64,000 bases of DNA from Actinacidiphila epipremni (GTDB lineage Bacteria > Actinomycetota > Actinomycetes > Streptomycetales > Streptomycetaceae): the NCBI RefSeq assembly GCF_012034175.1, contig NZ_JAATEJ010000003.1, positions 186,001 to 250,000 of the forward strand, read 5' to 3'. The notes below the pieces were generated by a model. The model was not told the DNA's origin. It searched no databases and worked only from the letters and a program-made list of their open reading frames with translations. A program made the translations under genes and the position numbers. Positions within the stretch are counted from its first letter, which is position 1; each line of letters starts with the position of its first letter. Positions 34,622-42,713 of this stretch are shown here, one piece after another.

Positions 34622-35929
34622 ATGGGCCTTCTGCGCGATCTCCGCGTCCTGCTGCGGCTGCCGGACTTCCGCCGGCTGCTCGGGGTGCGGCTGCTGTCCC
34701 AGCTCTCCGACGGCGTCTTCCAGGTCGCGCTGGCCGCCTATGTGGTCTTCTCCCCGGAGAAGCAGGCGACCGCTGGAGCCGTCGCCTCCGCGATGGCGGT
34801 CCTGCTGCTGCCCTACTCGCTGCTCGGCCCGTTCACCGGGGTGCTGCTCGACCGCTGGCGGCGCCGCCAGGTACTGCTCTACTGCAACCTGCTGCGGGCC
34901 GTGCTGTCCTGCGGCACCGCGGGGCTGATCCTGCTGCGGGTGCCGGACTGGCTGTTCTATCTGTCCGCGCTGTCCGTGACCGCCGTCAACCGCTTCGTCC
35001 TGGCGGGGCTGTCCGCGGCCCTGCCCCGGGTGGTGGGCCGGGACCGGCTGGTGACCGCCAACGCCCTGTCACCGACCGCGGGTACGCTCGCGGCCACCGT
35101 GGGCGGCGGCGCGGCCTTCGTGGTGCATCTGTTCGCCCCCGACGGGGACGGCGCCAACGCGGCGACCGTACTGCTCGGGGCGCTGCTCTATCTGTGCGCG
35201 GGCCTGTCGGCGCTGACGCTCGGCCGGGATCTGCTCGGCCCCGCGCCGGACCGGGTGCGCCCGCGGTTCCTGGCCGCCCTCGCCGGCACCGCCCAGGGCC
35301 TGGGGGACGGGCTGCGGCACCTGCGGCGGCGCCCGCCGGCCGCCCGGGCGATGGCCGCGATGACCGCCATGCGCTTCTGCTTCGGCGCGCTCACCGTGAC
35401 GCTGCTGATGCTGTGCCGCTACGCCTGGTCCGACCCGTCCGACACCGACGCGGGGCTCGGGCTGCTGGGGCTGGCCGTCGGGCTGTCGGCGGCCGGGTTC
35501 TTCGCGGCGGCGCTCCTCACCCCGTGGGCCACCGCCCGCTTCGGCACGGCCGGCTGGATCATCGGCTGCTCGGCCGCCTCCGCCGTGCTGCTGCCGCCGC
35601 TGGCGCTCGGCTTCCGCATCGGGCCGATGATGCTGGCCGCCGTACTGCTGGGCCTCACGACCCAGGGCGCCAAGATCGCCACCGACACCGTCGTCCAGGC
35701 CCAGGTGGACGACGGCTACCGGGGGCGGGTCTTCTCCGTCTACGACGTCGTCTTCAATGTCGCCTTCGTCGGCGCCGCAGCGGTCGCGGCCCTGGTGCTG
35801 CCGGCCGACGGCCGCTCCACCGGGCTGGTCGTGGTGCTGGCCCTGATCTACGCGGCAACCGCGGTCGGGATGCTGCGAACGCGCGATGTTCCACGTGAAA
35901 CATCGCCGGTGCGCACCCCGACCGGCTGA
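34622..35929 (+). CDS. MFS transporter
   Basis: 435 residues from ATG 34622 (GTG 34616 is also possible). About 12 helices are seen, with the MFS loop motif LLDRWRRRQVLLYCNLLRAV between helices 2 and 3. It resembles the actinobacterial exporters of the MFS_3/enterobactin-exporter group. Substrate unknown. The last codons contain a parS-like site (35888-35901) that encodes DVPRETS. Confidence 0.85.
   Translation: MGLLRDLRVLLRLPDFRRLLGVRLLSQLSDGVFQVALAAYVVFSPEKQATAGAVASAMAVLLLPYSLLGPFTGVLLDRWRRRQVLLYCNLLRAVLSCGTAGLILLRVPDWLFYLSALSVTAVNRFVLAGLSAALPRVVGRDRLVTANALSPTAGTLAATVGGGAAFVVHLFAPDGDGANAATVLLGALLYLCAGLSALTLGRDLLGPAPDRVRPRFLAALAGTAQGLGDGLRHLRRRPPAARAMAAMTAMRFCFGALTVTLLMLCRYAWSDPSDTDAGLGLLGLAVGLSAAGFFAAALLTPWATARFGTAGWIIGCSAASAVLLPPLALGFRIGPMMLAAVLLGLTTQGAKIATDTVVQAQVDDGYRGRVFSVYDVVFNVAFVGAAAVAALVLPADGRSTGLVVVLALIYAATAVGMLRTRDVPRETSPVRTPTG
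35888..35901. other. parS site (GTTCCACGTGAAAC)
   Basis: This form is identical to the core of the Bacillus parS consensus and one base from the Streptomyces consensus. Lies in the last codons of the MFS gene. Confidence 0.75.
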
Positions 35930-35954
35930 CGGCGATCCGCCCGCCGGGCGCGAT

Positions 35955-35968
35955 GTTCCACGTGGAAC
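35955..35968. other. parS-like site (GTTCCACGTGGAAC)
   Basis: In the short spacer between the convergent MFS and cca genes, 53 bp after the previous site. The pair is likely a ParB nucleation point. Confidence 0.65.
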
Positions 35969-35987
35969 ATCACTGCGACGTGGAGCG

Positions 35988-37454
35988 TCACCGCGACGAC
36001 TGCGCCGCCCACCACTCCCGCAGGGCCGCGGTCGCGGCCTCCTCGCCCAGCGGCCCGTTCTCCAGCCGCAGCTCCAGCAGATACTGGTACGCCTTGCCGA
36101 CCGCCGGCCCCGGCGGGATCTCCAGCACCGCCATGATCTGGTTGCCGTCCAGGTCCGGCCGGATCGCGTCCAGCTCCTCCTGCTCCTGCAACTCGGCGAT
36201 CCGCGCCTCCAGGGCGTCGTACGTCCGGGACAGCGCCGCCGCCTTGCGCTTGTTGCGGGTCGTGCAGTCCGACCGGGTCAGCTTGTGCAGCCGGTCCAGC
36301 AGCGGCCCGGCGTCCCTTACGTAGCGGCGCACCGCGGAGTCGGTCCACTCGCCGCTGCCGTAGCCGTGGAAGCGCAGATGCAGCTCGACCAGCCGCGAGA
36401 CGTCCTTGACCATCTCGTTGGAGTACTTCAGCTGCAGCATCCGCGCCTTGGCGAGCTTGGCGCCCACCACCTCGTGGTGGTGGAACGAGACCCGGCCGTC
36501 GGACTCGAAGCGCCGGGTCTTGGGCTTGCCGATGTCATGCAGCAGCGCGGCCAGCCGCAGCACCAGGTCCGGCCCGTCGTCCTCCAGGTCGATGGCCTGC
36601 TCCAGCACCGTCAGGGTGTGCTCGTAGACGTCCTTGTGCCGGAAGTGCTCGTCGCGCTCCAGCCGCAGCGCCGACAGCTCGGGCAGCACCCGGTCGGCGA
36701 GCCCCGTCTCGACCAGCAGCCGCAGGCCCTTGCGCGGATGGGCGGACAGGACGAGCTTGTTCAGCTCGTCCCGGATCCGCTCCGCCGAGACGATCCCGAT
36801 CCGGTCGGCCATCGCTGTCATCGCCGCGACGACCTCCGGGGCGACCTCGAAGTCCAGCTGCGCGGCGAACCGGGCGGCCCGCAGCATCCGCAGCGGGTCG
36901 TCGGAGAACGACGACTCCGGGGAGCCCGGGGTGCGCAGCGTCCGGGCCGCAAGGTCGTCCAGGCCGCCGTACGGGTCGATGAAGTCGCTGCCGGGCAGCG
37001 CCACCGCCATCGCGTTGACCGTGAAGTCCCGGCGGACCAGGTCCTCCTCGATGGTGTCGCCGTAGGAGACCTCCGGCTTGCGGGAGGTCCGGTCGTACGC
37101 CTCGCTGCGGTAGGTCGTGACCTCGATCTGGAAGTCGCGGGTGGTGCCGTCCAGGGCCGGCGCCTTCTTCCGGCCGCCGACCGTGCCGAAGGCGATGCCG
37201 ACCTCCCACACCGCGTCCGCCCACGGCCGCAGGATCGTCAGCACCTGCTCGGGCCGGGCGTCCGTGGTGAAGTCCAGGTCGTTGCCGAGCCGGCCGAGCA
37301 GGGTGTCCCGGACGGAGCCGCCGACCAGGGCGAGGGCGAATCCGGCGGCACGGAAGCGGCGGCCCAGTTCCTCCGCGACGGGCTCGACCCGTCGGGCGGC
37401 CTGTCCTGCGGGCACGGGCGGCGGGGTCTGAGCGGCGTTGTTGGCGTTCGGCAC
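35988..37454 (-). CDS. cca: CCA tRNA nucleotidyltransferase
   Basis: 488 residues from GTG 37454. The nucleotidyltransferase head has ALVGGSVRDTLLGRLGNDLD with the FTT triad region, the Arg-rich template segment (LVRRDFTVNAMAVAL, then DPLRMLRAARFAAQLDFEV), and an HD domain in the C-terminal half (LAALLHDIGKPKTRR). Adds or repairs the 3' CCA of tRNAs. Divergent from the DUF6049 gene, as in S. coelicolor and mycobacteria. Confidence 0.94.
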   Translation of the reverse strand: MPNANNAAQTPPPVPAGQAARRVEPVAEELGRRFRAAGFALALVGGSVRDTLLGRLGNDLDFTTDARPEQVLTILRPWADAVWEVGIAFGTVGGRKKAPALDGTTRDFQIEVTTYRSEAYDRTSRKPEVSYGDTIEEDLVRRDFTVNAMAVALPGSDFIDPYGGLDDLAARTLRTPGSPESSFSDDPLRMLRAARFAAQLDFEVAPEVVAAMTAMADRIGIVSAERIRDELNKLVLSAHPRKGLRLLVETGLADRVLPELSALRLERDEHFRHKDVYEHTLTVLEQAIDLEDDGPDLVLRLAALLHDIGKPKTRRFESDGRVSFHHHEVVGAKLAKARMLQLKYSNEMVKDVSRLVELHLRFHGYGSGEWTDSAVRRYVRDAGPLLDRLHKLTRSDCTTRNKRKAAALSRTYDALEARIAELQEQEELDAIRPDLDGNQIMAVLEIPPGPAVGKAYQYLLELRLENGPLGEEAATAALREWWAAQSSR

Positions 37455-37578
37455 AACGTAAAAGGGTACGGGTCCGCGGGCCCGGGCCGCGCGCCGGATC
37501 ACCCCGCGTACAGCGCCGCGTACCAACCGCGTACCAAGCCGGGCTCCGCAGCACTCCGGCACAGCGCCGCTCGTTACC

Positions 37579-39972
37579 ATGCCAGCACGCACATCCGATG
37601 GACCACCAGCGGCGGACGGAACCGCCCGACACATGACGAGGACGGGCGAACGCGTGGGCGAGGCGGCACAGTCACCCGGGAAACCCCCGTCCCCGGCACG
37701 CCGCCGGGTGGCGCGGGTCGTCGCACTGGTGGCGGGAGCCACCCTGCTGACCGGGCTGCTGCAGGCCACCGGCGCGGCCCCGGCCCGGGCGGCGTCCGCC
37801 ACCGGCTCGCGTACGGTCGCGGTGTCGGTCGACGGGATCTCCCCGCGCATCCCGGCCAAGGGCGACTCCGTCACGCTGACCGGCCGGCTCGCCAACAACG
37901 GCAAAACCGCGGTCACCGGCGCCCACGTGGGCGTGCTGACCCGCGGCGACGGCCCGCTGGACACCCGCAGCGCCCTCAAGAGCGCGGCCTCCCGTACCGG
38001 CTACAGCTACCCGCAGGACGGCGACGAGGTGAAGGGCTACACCGCCGCCGTCCCCGACCTGCCGGCCGGCGGCACCGGCACTTTCAGCCTCACCGTGCCG
38101 GTCAGCGCGCTCGGCCTGTCCGACGCCGGCGTCTACCAGCTCGGCGTGGCGCTGGAGGGCGGCACCCCGTCGGACTCCTCGACGCGCGTGCTGGGCATCA
38201 AGCGGACGTTCCTGCCCTGGTACAGCGACCAGGACGCCAACAGCACCAAGCACACCAAGATCGGCTATCTGTGGCCGCTCACCGACCGGTCGCACATCGC
38301 GCCGCGCGGCGACACCGACTCGCAGCGCAACCCGATCTTCATGGACGACGAGCTGGCCACCGAGCTCGCCGCGGGCGGCCGGCTGCGCACCATGATCGAC
38401 CTGGTCAGGAACCTCCCGGTGACCTGGGTCATCGATCCCGACCTGCTGGCGACCGTGGAGTTCATGACCAAGGGCTACCGCGTCGCGGGCCCGGGCGGCG
38501 ACGTCACCAAGACCACCCCGGGCACCGGCGCGACAGCGGCGCGGGAGTGGCTGAACGACCTCAAGACTGCGGTCGCCGGCGACCAGGTCATCGCCCTGCC
38601 GTTCGGCGACACCGACCTCGCGTCGATCGCCCACCACGGGCAGAGCGTCCCCGGCACCCTGAGCCATCTCAAGACCGGCGCCGAGCTCGGGGTGAGCACC
38701 GTGCAGACCATCCTCGGCGGCGCGCCGGTCGGCGACACCGCCTGGCCGGTCGACGGAGCGCTCGACCCGTCCATCGTGTCGGTGGCCCGGTCCGGCGGCG
38801 CCAAGCGGATCATCGCGCGCAGCGACACCTTCCACGAGAGCGACAGCCTCGACTACACCCCCAGCGCCGCCCGTCCGATCGGCGGCGGCACGACGGCGGT
38901 GGTGAGCGACGCGACGCTGTCCACCGCCTTCAGCGGTCCGCTCACCGACCCGCAGGACGCCGACCTCGCGGTGCAGAACTTCATCGCGCAGACGCTGATG
39001 ATCACCATGGAGTCGCCGGAGAAGCAGCGAACGGTGCTGTTCGCCCCGCAGCGCACGCCCACCGTCGCCCAGGCGACCGCGATGGCCGAGGCCATCCACG
39101 CCACCTACACCGCGCTGTGGGTCACCCCGGTCGCCTTCGGCGAGGTCGCCTCCGCCCACCCGGACCCGCGCGCCAACGACAAGGTGCCCTCGGCCAAGTC
39201 CTACCCGGCGAGCCTGCGCCGCCAGGAGCTGCCCACGGGCGCCTTCCAGCAGATCCAGCGGATCCAGGCCGACCTGAACGCCTTCGTGGTCATCCTGACC
39301 CGCCAGGACCGTGTGACGGTGCCGTTCGGCAACGCGATGATGCGGGCGATGTCCACCAGCTGGCGCGGCGACCCCGGTGGCGCGCAGGGCTACCGCGACG
39401 CGACCGGCCGGTATCTGACGGACCTGATCAACGCGGTCCACATCATCGACAAGACCACGCTGACGCTGTCGGGCCGCAGCGGCACCATTCCGATCACGGT
39501 GAAGAACGAGCTGAGCCAGCCGGTGAACCTGGTGCTCAAGCTCAGGTCCGGCGCGAACATCCGGTTGGAGATCAAGGGCGGCGACCAGCCGATCACCGTC
39601 GAGGGCGGCCACACCCGTACCCTGAAGTTCCAGACCAAGGCCAGCGCGAACGGCACCGTCCAGGTCGTCGCGGCTCTCTACACCGTGGACAATGTCGTCT
39701 ACAGGAGTAACCCCGTCACGTTCGAGGTCCACGTCAACAAGGTCACCGACCTGGTGATGCTCGTCATCGGCGCCGGTCTGCTGCTGTTGGTCCTGGCCGG
39801 CGTCCGGATCTACCGCCAGCGCAAGAGGCAGGCCGCCGACGGCGGCGGCGAGGACGACGGGGAGGGCGGCGAGTCGGACGGCACGGACCCGGGGCACCCG
39901 GGTGACCCTGCCGCTGACACCGGGCAGGAAAGCCGTGAGCCGTCCCCGGCAGGTGAGAAGGTGGACGGGTAG
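37579..39972 (+). CDS. DUF6049-type secreted/membrane-anchored protein
   Basis: 797 residues from ATG 37579; ATG 37633 (MTRTGERVGE) is an equally good start. A signal peptide is seen (ARVVALVAGATLLTGLLQAT, then APARAA). Beta-rich repeats follow and a large central region (TWVIDPDLLATVEFMTKGYR, KRIIARSDTFHES). One C-terminal helix (LVMLVIGAGLLLLVLAGVRI) anchors it, with an acidic cytoplasmic tail. It is always found next to murJ in actinobacteria (Rv3909-like), so a role in cell-wall assembly is inferred. The start of murJ follows after 24 bp. Confidence 0.85.
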   Translation: MPARTSDGPPAADGTARHMTRTGERVGEAAQSPGKPPSPARRRVARVVALVAGATLLTGLLQATGAAPARAASATGSRTVAVSVDGISPRIPAKGDSVTLTGRLANNGKTAVTGAHVGVLTRGDGPLDTRSALKSAASRTGYSYPQDGDEVKGYTAAVPDLPAGGTGTFSLTVPVSALGLSDAGVYQLGVALEGGTPSDSSTRVLGIKRTFLPWYSDQDANSTKHTKIGYLWPLTDRSHIAPRGDTDSQRNPIFMDDELATELAAGGRLRTMIDLVRNLPVTWVIDPDLLATVEFMTKGYRVAGPGGDVTKTTPGTGATAAREWLNDLKTAVAGDQVIALPFGDTDLASIAHHGQSVPGTLSHLKTGAELGVSTVQTILGGAPVGDTAWPVDGALDPSIVSVARSGGAKRIIARSDTFHESDSLDYTPSAARPIGGGTTAVVSDATLSTAFSGPLTDPQDADLAVQNFIAQTLMITMESPEKQRTVLFAPQRTPTVAQATAMAEAIHATYTALWVTPVAFGEVASAHPDPRANDKVPSAKSYPASLRRQELPTGAFQQIQRIQADLNAFVVILTRQDRVTVPFGNAMMRAMSTSWRGDPGGAQGYRDATGRYLTDLINAVHIIDKTTLTLSGRSGTIPITVKNELSQPVNLVLKLRSGANIRLEIKGGDQPITVEGGHTRTLKFQTKASANGTVQVVAALYTVDNVVYRSNPVTFEVHVNKVTDLVMLVIGAGLLLLVLAGVRIYRQRKRQAADGGGEDDGEGGESDGTDPGHPGDPAADTGQESREPSPAGEKVDG

Positions 39973-39996
39973 CCGCGACAATAAGGTGGGGCACTG

Positions 39997-42573
39997 ATGA
40001 ACGCGCCGTACGACGGTGACCGCGACCCCGCGGGCCGGCTGCCCCACTCTTCGGAGCAGCCGCCGGCGCCCCAGCCCGATCCCTACCTGCAGGGCACCTA
40101 CGCCTACGACCCCTACCAGCAGCAGGATCCGGCGCAGTGGCAGCAGCAGGGCGGCTACCCGCAGGGCCCGTACCCCGAGGACGCCGCGGCGCAGTACGGC
40201 GGCCAGGGCGCGCCCGCGCCCGGCCAGGTCCCGCCCGGCCAGGGCGAGGACCCGTTCGCGCACCTCTTCCGCGACCAGCAGCAGTATCCCCAGCAGCAAC
40301 AGCAGCAGCCGTACCCGCCGCAGGACTACCAGCAGGCCGGCTACCAGCAGCAGTATCCGCAGCAGGGCTACGACCCGCGGACGCACTACCAGCAGGGCGG
40401 CGGCTACCAGGACGGCTACGGCGGCCAGCACGGCTACGGGCAGGGCGGGCACGGGCAGGGCGGGCACGGCGGCTACCCGGCGCAGCAGCCCCCGGTTCAG
40501 CCCCAGCCGCAGCAGAGCTACGGCTACCCCGCGGGCTATCCGCACATGCCGTCGCCGAACGAGACGACGGGCTTCTCGATCCCGGTCTTCCAGGACCCCG
40601 GCTACGGCCAGGAGATCTACCAGAGCCAGTCCTACGGCGACCCGCGGTACGCCGACCAGCAGTACGTCGACCCGCGCTACGCCGACCCCCGCTACGGCTA
40701 CCCGTACCAGCAGCCGTACCAGGAACCGTACGAGCAGCCCTACCAGGACCCGCAGCAGCAGCCGTACCCGCCGCAGGGCCAGGGGCAGGTGCAGCAGGGG
40801 CAGCCGCAGCAGGGCGCCCCGGTGGGCGCGGGAGCGCCGCGCAGGGCCCCGGTGGCGGCGGGGGCCGCGGCGGCGGCCGGTGCGGGCAGCGCGGCGGCTC
40901 CGGCTGCCGCCGCCACGGCCGCCCCGGCCGCGACGGGCAAGGCCGGCGGCATCCTCAAGTCCAGCGCGCTGATGGCGGCCGGCACCCTGGTGTCCCGCCT
41001 CACCGGCTTCGTCCGCACCCTGGTGATCGCCGGCGCGATCGGCGTGGCGACCCTCGGCGACTCCTACACCGTCGCCAACACCCTGCCGACGATGATCTAC
41101 ATCCTCACCATCGGCGGCGGCCTGAACTCGGTCTTCGTGCCGCAGCTCGTGCGGTCGATGAAGGACGACGAGGACGGCGGCTCGGCGTACGCCAACCGGC
41201 TGCTCACCGTCGTGATGGTGGTGCTCGGCGCCATCGTCATGGTCACCGTGCTGGGGGCGCCGGTGCTGATCCGGCTGATGTCGGCGAAGATCGCCGACAA
41301 CCCGGACACGTACGACGTGGCGATCACCTTCGCCCGCTACTGCCTGCCGACGATCTTCTTCATGGGCATCCATGTGGTGATGGGCCAGGTGCTCAACGCG
41401 CGCGGGAAGTTCGGCGCGATGATGTGGACGCCGGTGCTGAACAACGTCGTGGTGATCTTCACCTTCGGCATGTTCATCTGGGTCTACGGCTCCTACAGCA
41501 CCACGCGGATGGACGCCACGACGATCTCGCCCGAGGGCGTGCGGCTGCTGGGCATCGGCACCCTGCTCGGCCTGGTGGTGCAGTCGCTGGCGATGCTGCC
41601 CTACCTGCGGGACGCCGGTTTCCGGTTCCGGCCGCGCTTCGACTGGCGCGGGCACGGCCTGGGCAAGGCCGCCAGGCTCGCCAAGTGGACGTTCTTCTTC
41701 GTGCTGGCCAACCAGGCCGGCCTGATCGTGGTCACCCAGCTCGCCACCTGGGCGGGCGCCAACGCCGACAAGAGCGGCTTCCAGGGCACCGGCATCACGG
41801 CGTACAACAACGCGCTGCTGATCTGGCAGATGCCGCAGGCGATCATCACGGTGTCGGTGATGGCCGCGGTGCTGCCGCGGATCTCCCGGGCCGCGGCCGA
41901 CGGCGACATCACCGCGGTGCGCGACGACATCTCCTACGGCCTGCGCACCTCGGCGGTCGCGATCGTGCCGGCCGCCTTCGCCTTCCTCGCGCTCGGCATC
42001 CCGATGTGCACCCTGCTCTACGCGAGCACCAGCGGCGGCTCGGCCCGCAACATCGGCTTCGTCCTGATGGCGTTCGGCGGCGGCCTGATCCCCTACTCGG
42101 TGCAGTACGTCATCCTGCGCGGCTTCTACGCCTTCGAGGACACCCGCACCCCCTTCTACAACACGGTGGTCGTCGCGGCCGTCAACGCCGCCGCCTCCGC
42201 CTTCTGCTTCCTCATCCTGCCCTCCCGCTGGGCCGTGGTCGGCATGGCCTTCTCATACGGCCTCGCGTACGCGGTCGGCGTCGGGGTAGCCGTCAAGCGG
42301 CTGCGCAAGCGGCTGAACGGCGATCTGGACGGCCGCAGGGTGGTCCGCACGTATGCCCGGCTGGTCGGGGCGTGCGTCCCGGCTGCCGCGCTGGCCGGCC
42401 TCGCGGTGTACGTCATCAGCGAAAAGCTGGGCGGCGGCGTGACCGGATCGCTGGCGTCGCTGGTAGTCGGCGGCGTCCTGCTGGGCGGTGTCTTCCTGGT
42501 GATCGCGAAGCGGATGCGGATCCAGGAGCTGAACGGCATGATCGGCATGGTCCGGGGGCGGCTCGGGCGCTGA
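39997..42573 (+). CDS. murJ: Lipid II flippase MurJ (MviN) with a long Gln/Tyr/Pro/Gly-rich N-terminal tail
   Basis: 858 residues. The first ~310 are low-complexity (repeated YQQQ, YPQQ, GYGQ, DPRYAD units), likely cytoplasmic and disordered. The MurJ core then starts with LKSSALMAAGTLVSRLTGFV and has about 14 helices (FMGIHVVMGQVLNARGKFGA; KWTFFFVLANQAGLIVVTQL; YSVQYVILRGFYAFEDTRTP). It moves lipid II across the membrane. AAGGTGGGG lies just before the ATG. In mycobacteria the pseudokinase is fused to MviN; here it is a separate gene downstream. Confidence 0.93.
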   Translation: MNAPYDGDRDPAGRLPHSSEQPPAPQPDPYLQGTYAYDPYQQQDPAQWQQQGGYPQGPYPEDAAAQYGGQGAPAPGQVPPGQGEDPFAHLFRDQQQYPQQQQQQPYPPQDYQQAGYQQQYPQQGYDPRTHYQQGGGYQDGYGGQHGYGQGGHGQGGHGGYPAQQPPVQPQPQQSYGYPAGYPHMPSPNETTGFSIPVFQDPGYGQEIYQSQSYGDPRYADQQYVDPRYADPRYGYPYQQPYQEPYEQPYQDPQQQPYPPQGQGQVQQGQPQQGAPVGAGAPRRAPVAAGAAAAAGAGSAAAPAAAATAAPAATGKAGGILKSSALMAAGTLVSRLTGFVRTLVIAGAIGVATLGDSYTVANTLPTMIYILTIGGGLNSVFVPQLVRSMKDDEDGGSAYANRLLTVVMVVLGAIVMVTVLGAPVLIRLMSAKIADNPDTYDVAITFARYCLPTIFFMGIHVVMGQVLNARGKFGAMMWTPVLNNVVVIFTFGMFIWVYGSYSTTRMDATTISPEGVRLLGIGTLLGLVVQSLAMLPYLRDAGFRFRPRFDWRGHGLGKAARLAKWTFFFVLANQAGLIVVTQLATWAGANADKSGFQGTGITAYNNALLIWQMPQAIITVSVMAAVLPRISRAAADGDITAVRDDISYGLRTSAVAIVPAAFAFLALGIPMCTLLYASTSGGSARNIGFVLMAFGGGLIPYSVQYVILRGFYAFEDTRTPFYNTVVVAAVNAAASAFCFLILPSRWAVVGMAFSYGLAYAVGVGVAVKRLRKRLNGDLDGRRVVRTYARLVGACVPAAALAGLAVYVISEKLGGGVTGSLASLVVGGVLLGGVFLVIAKRMRIQELNGMIGMVRGRLGR

Positions 42574-42713
42574 TCGCACACCGCGCCCGCCGGTCCACGC
42601 CCCGGGCGCAACCATCGCGGTCTGCCGCGTGTCGTGCATAGAGCCGGAGTGCGGGCACAATTGTCATCGGCTCGACGTGGGATCGCGCTATGGATGGGGA
42701 GGCAGGAACGACG

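Noticed and set aside
35886..39710. Giant + strand frame across cca and the DUF6049 gene
   Set aside because: No domain and a shadow composition. It covers the reverse-strand CCA enzyme and an out-of-frame part of DUF6049.
40300..40820. Repetitive CAG/TAC-rich DNA as a possible tandem repeat element
   Set aside because: The repeats are in frame and encode the Gln/Tyr/Pro/Gly-rich tail of MurJ, so this is low-complexity coding sequence.
37672..41655. 1,300-residue reverse-strand frame across DUF6049 and murJ
   Set aside because: Same GC-driven effect. The forward genes have signal peptide, TM helices and family motifs.
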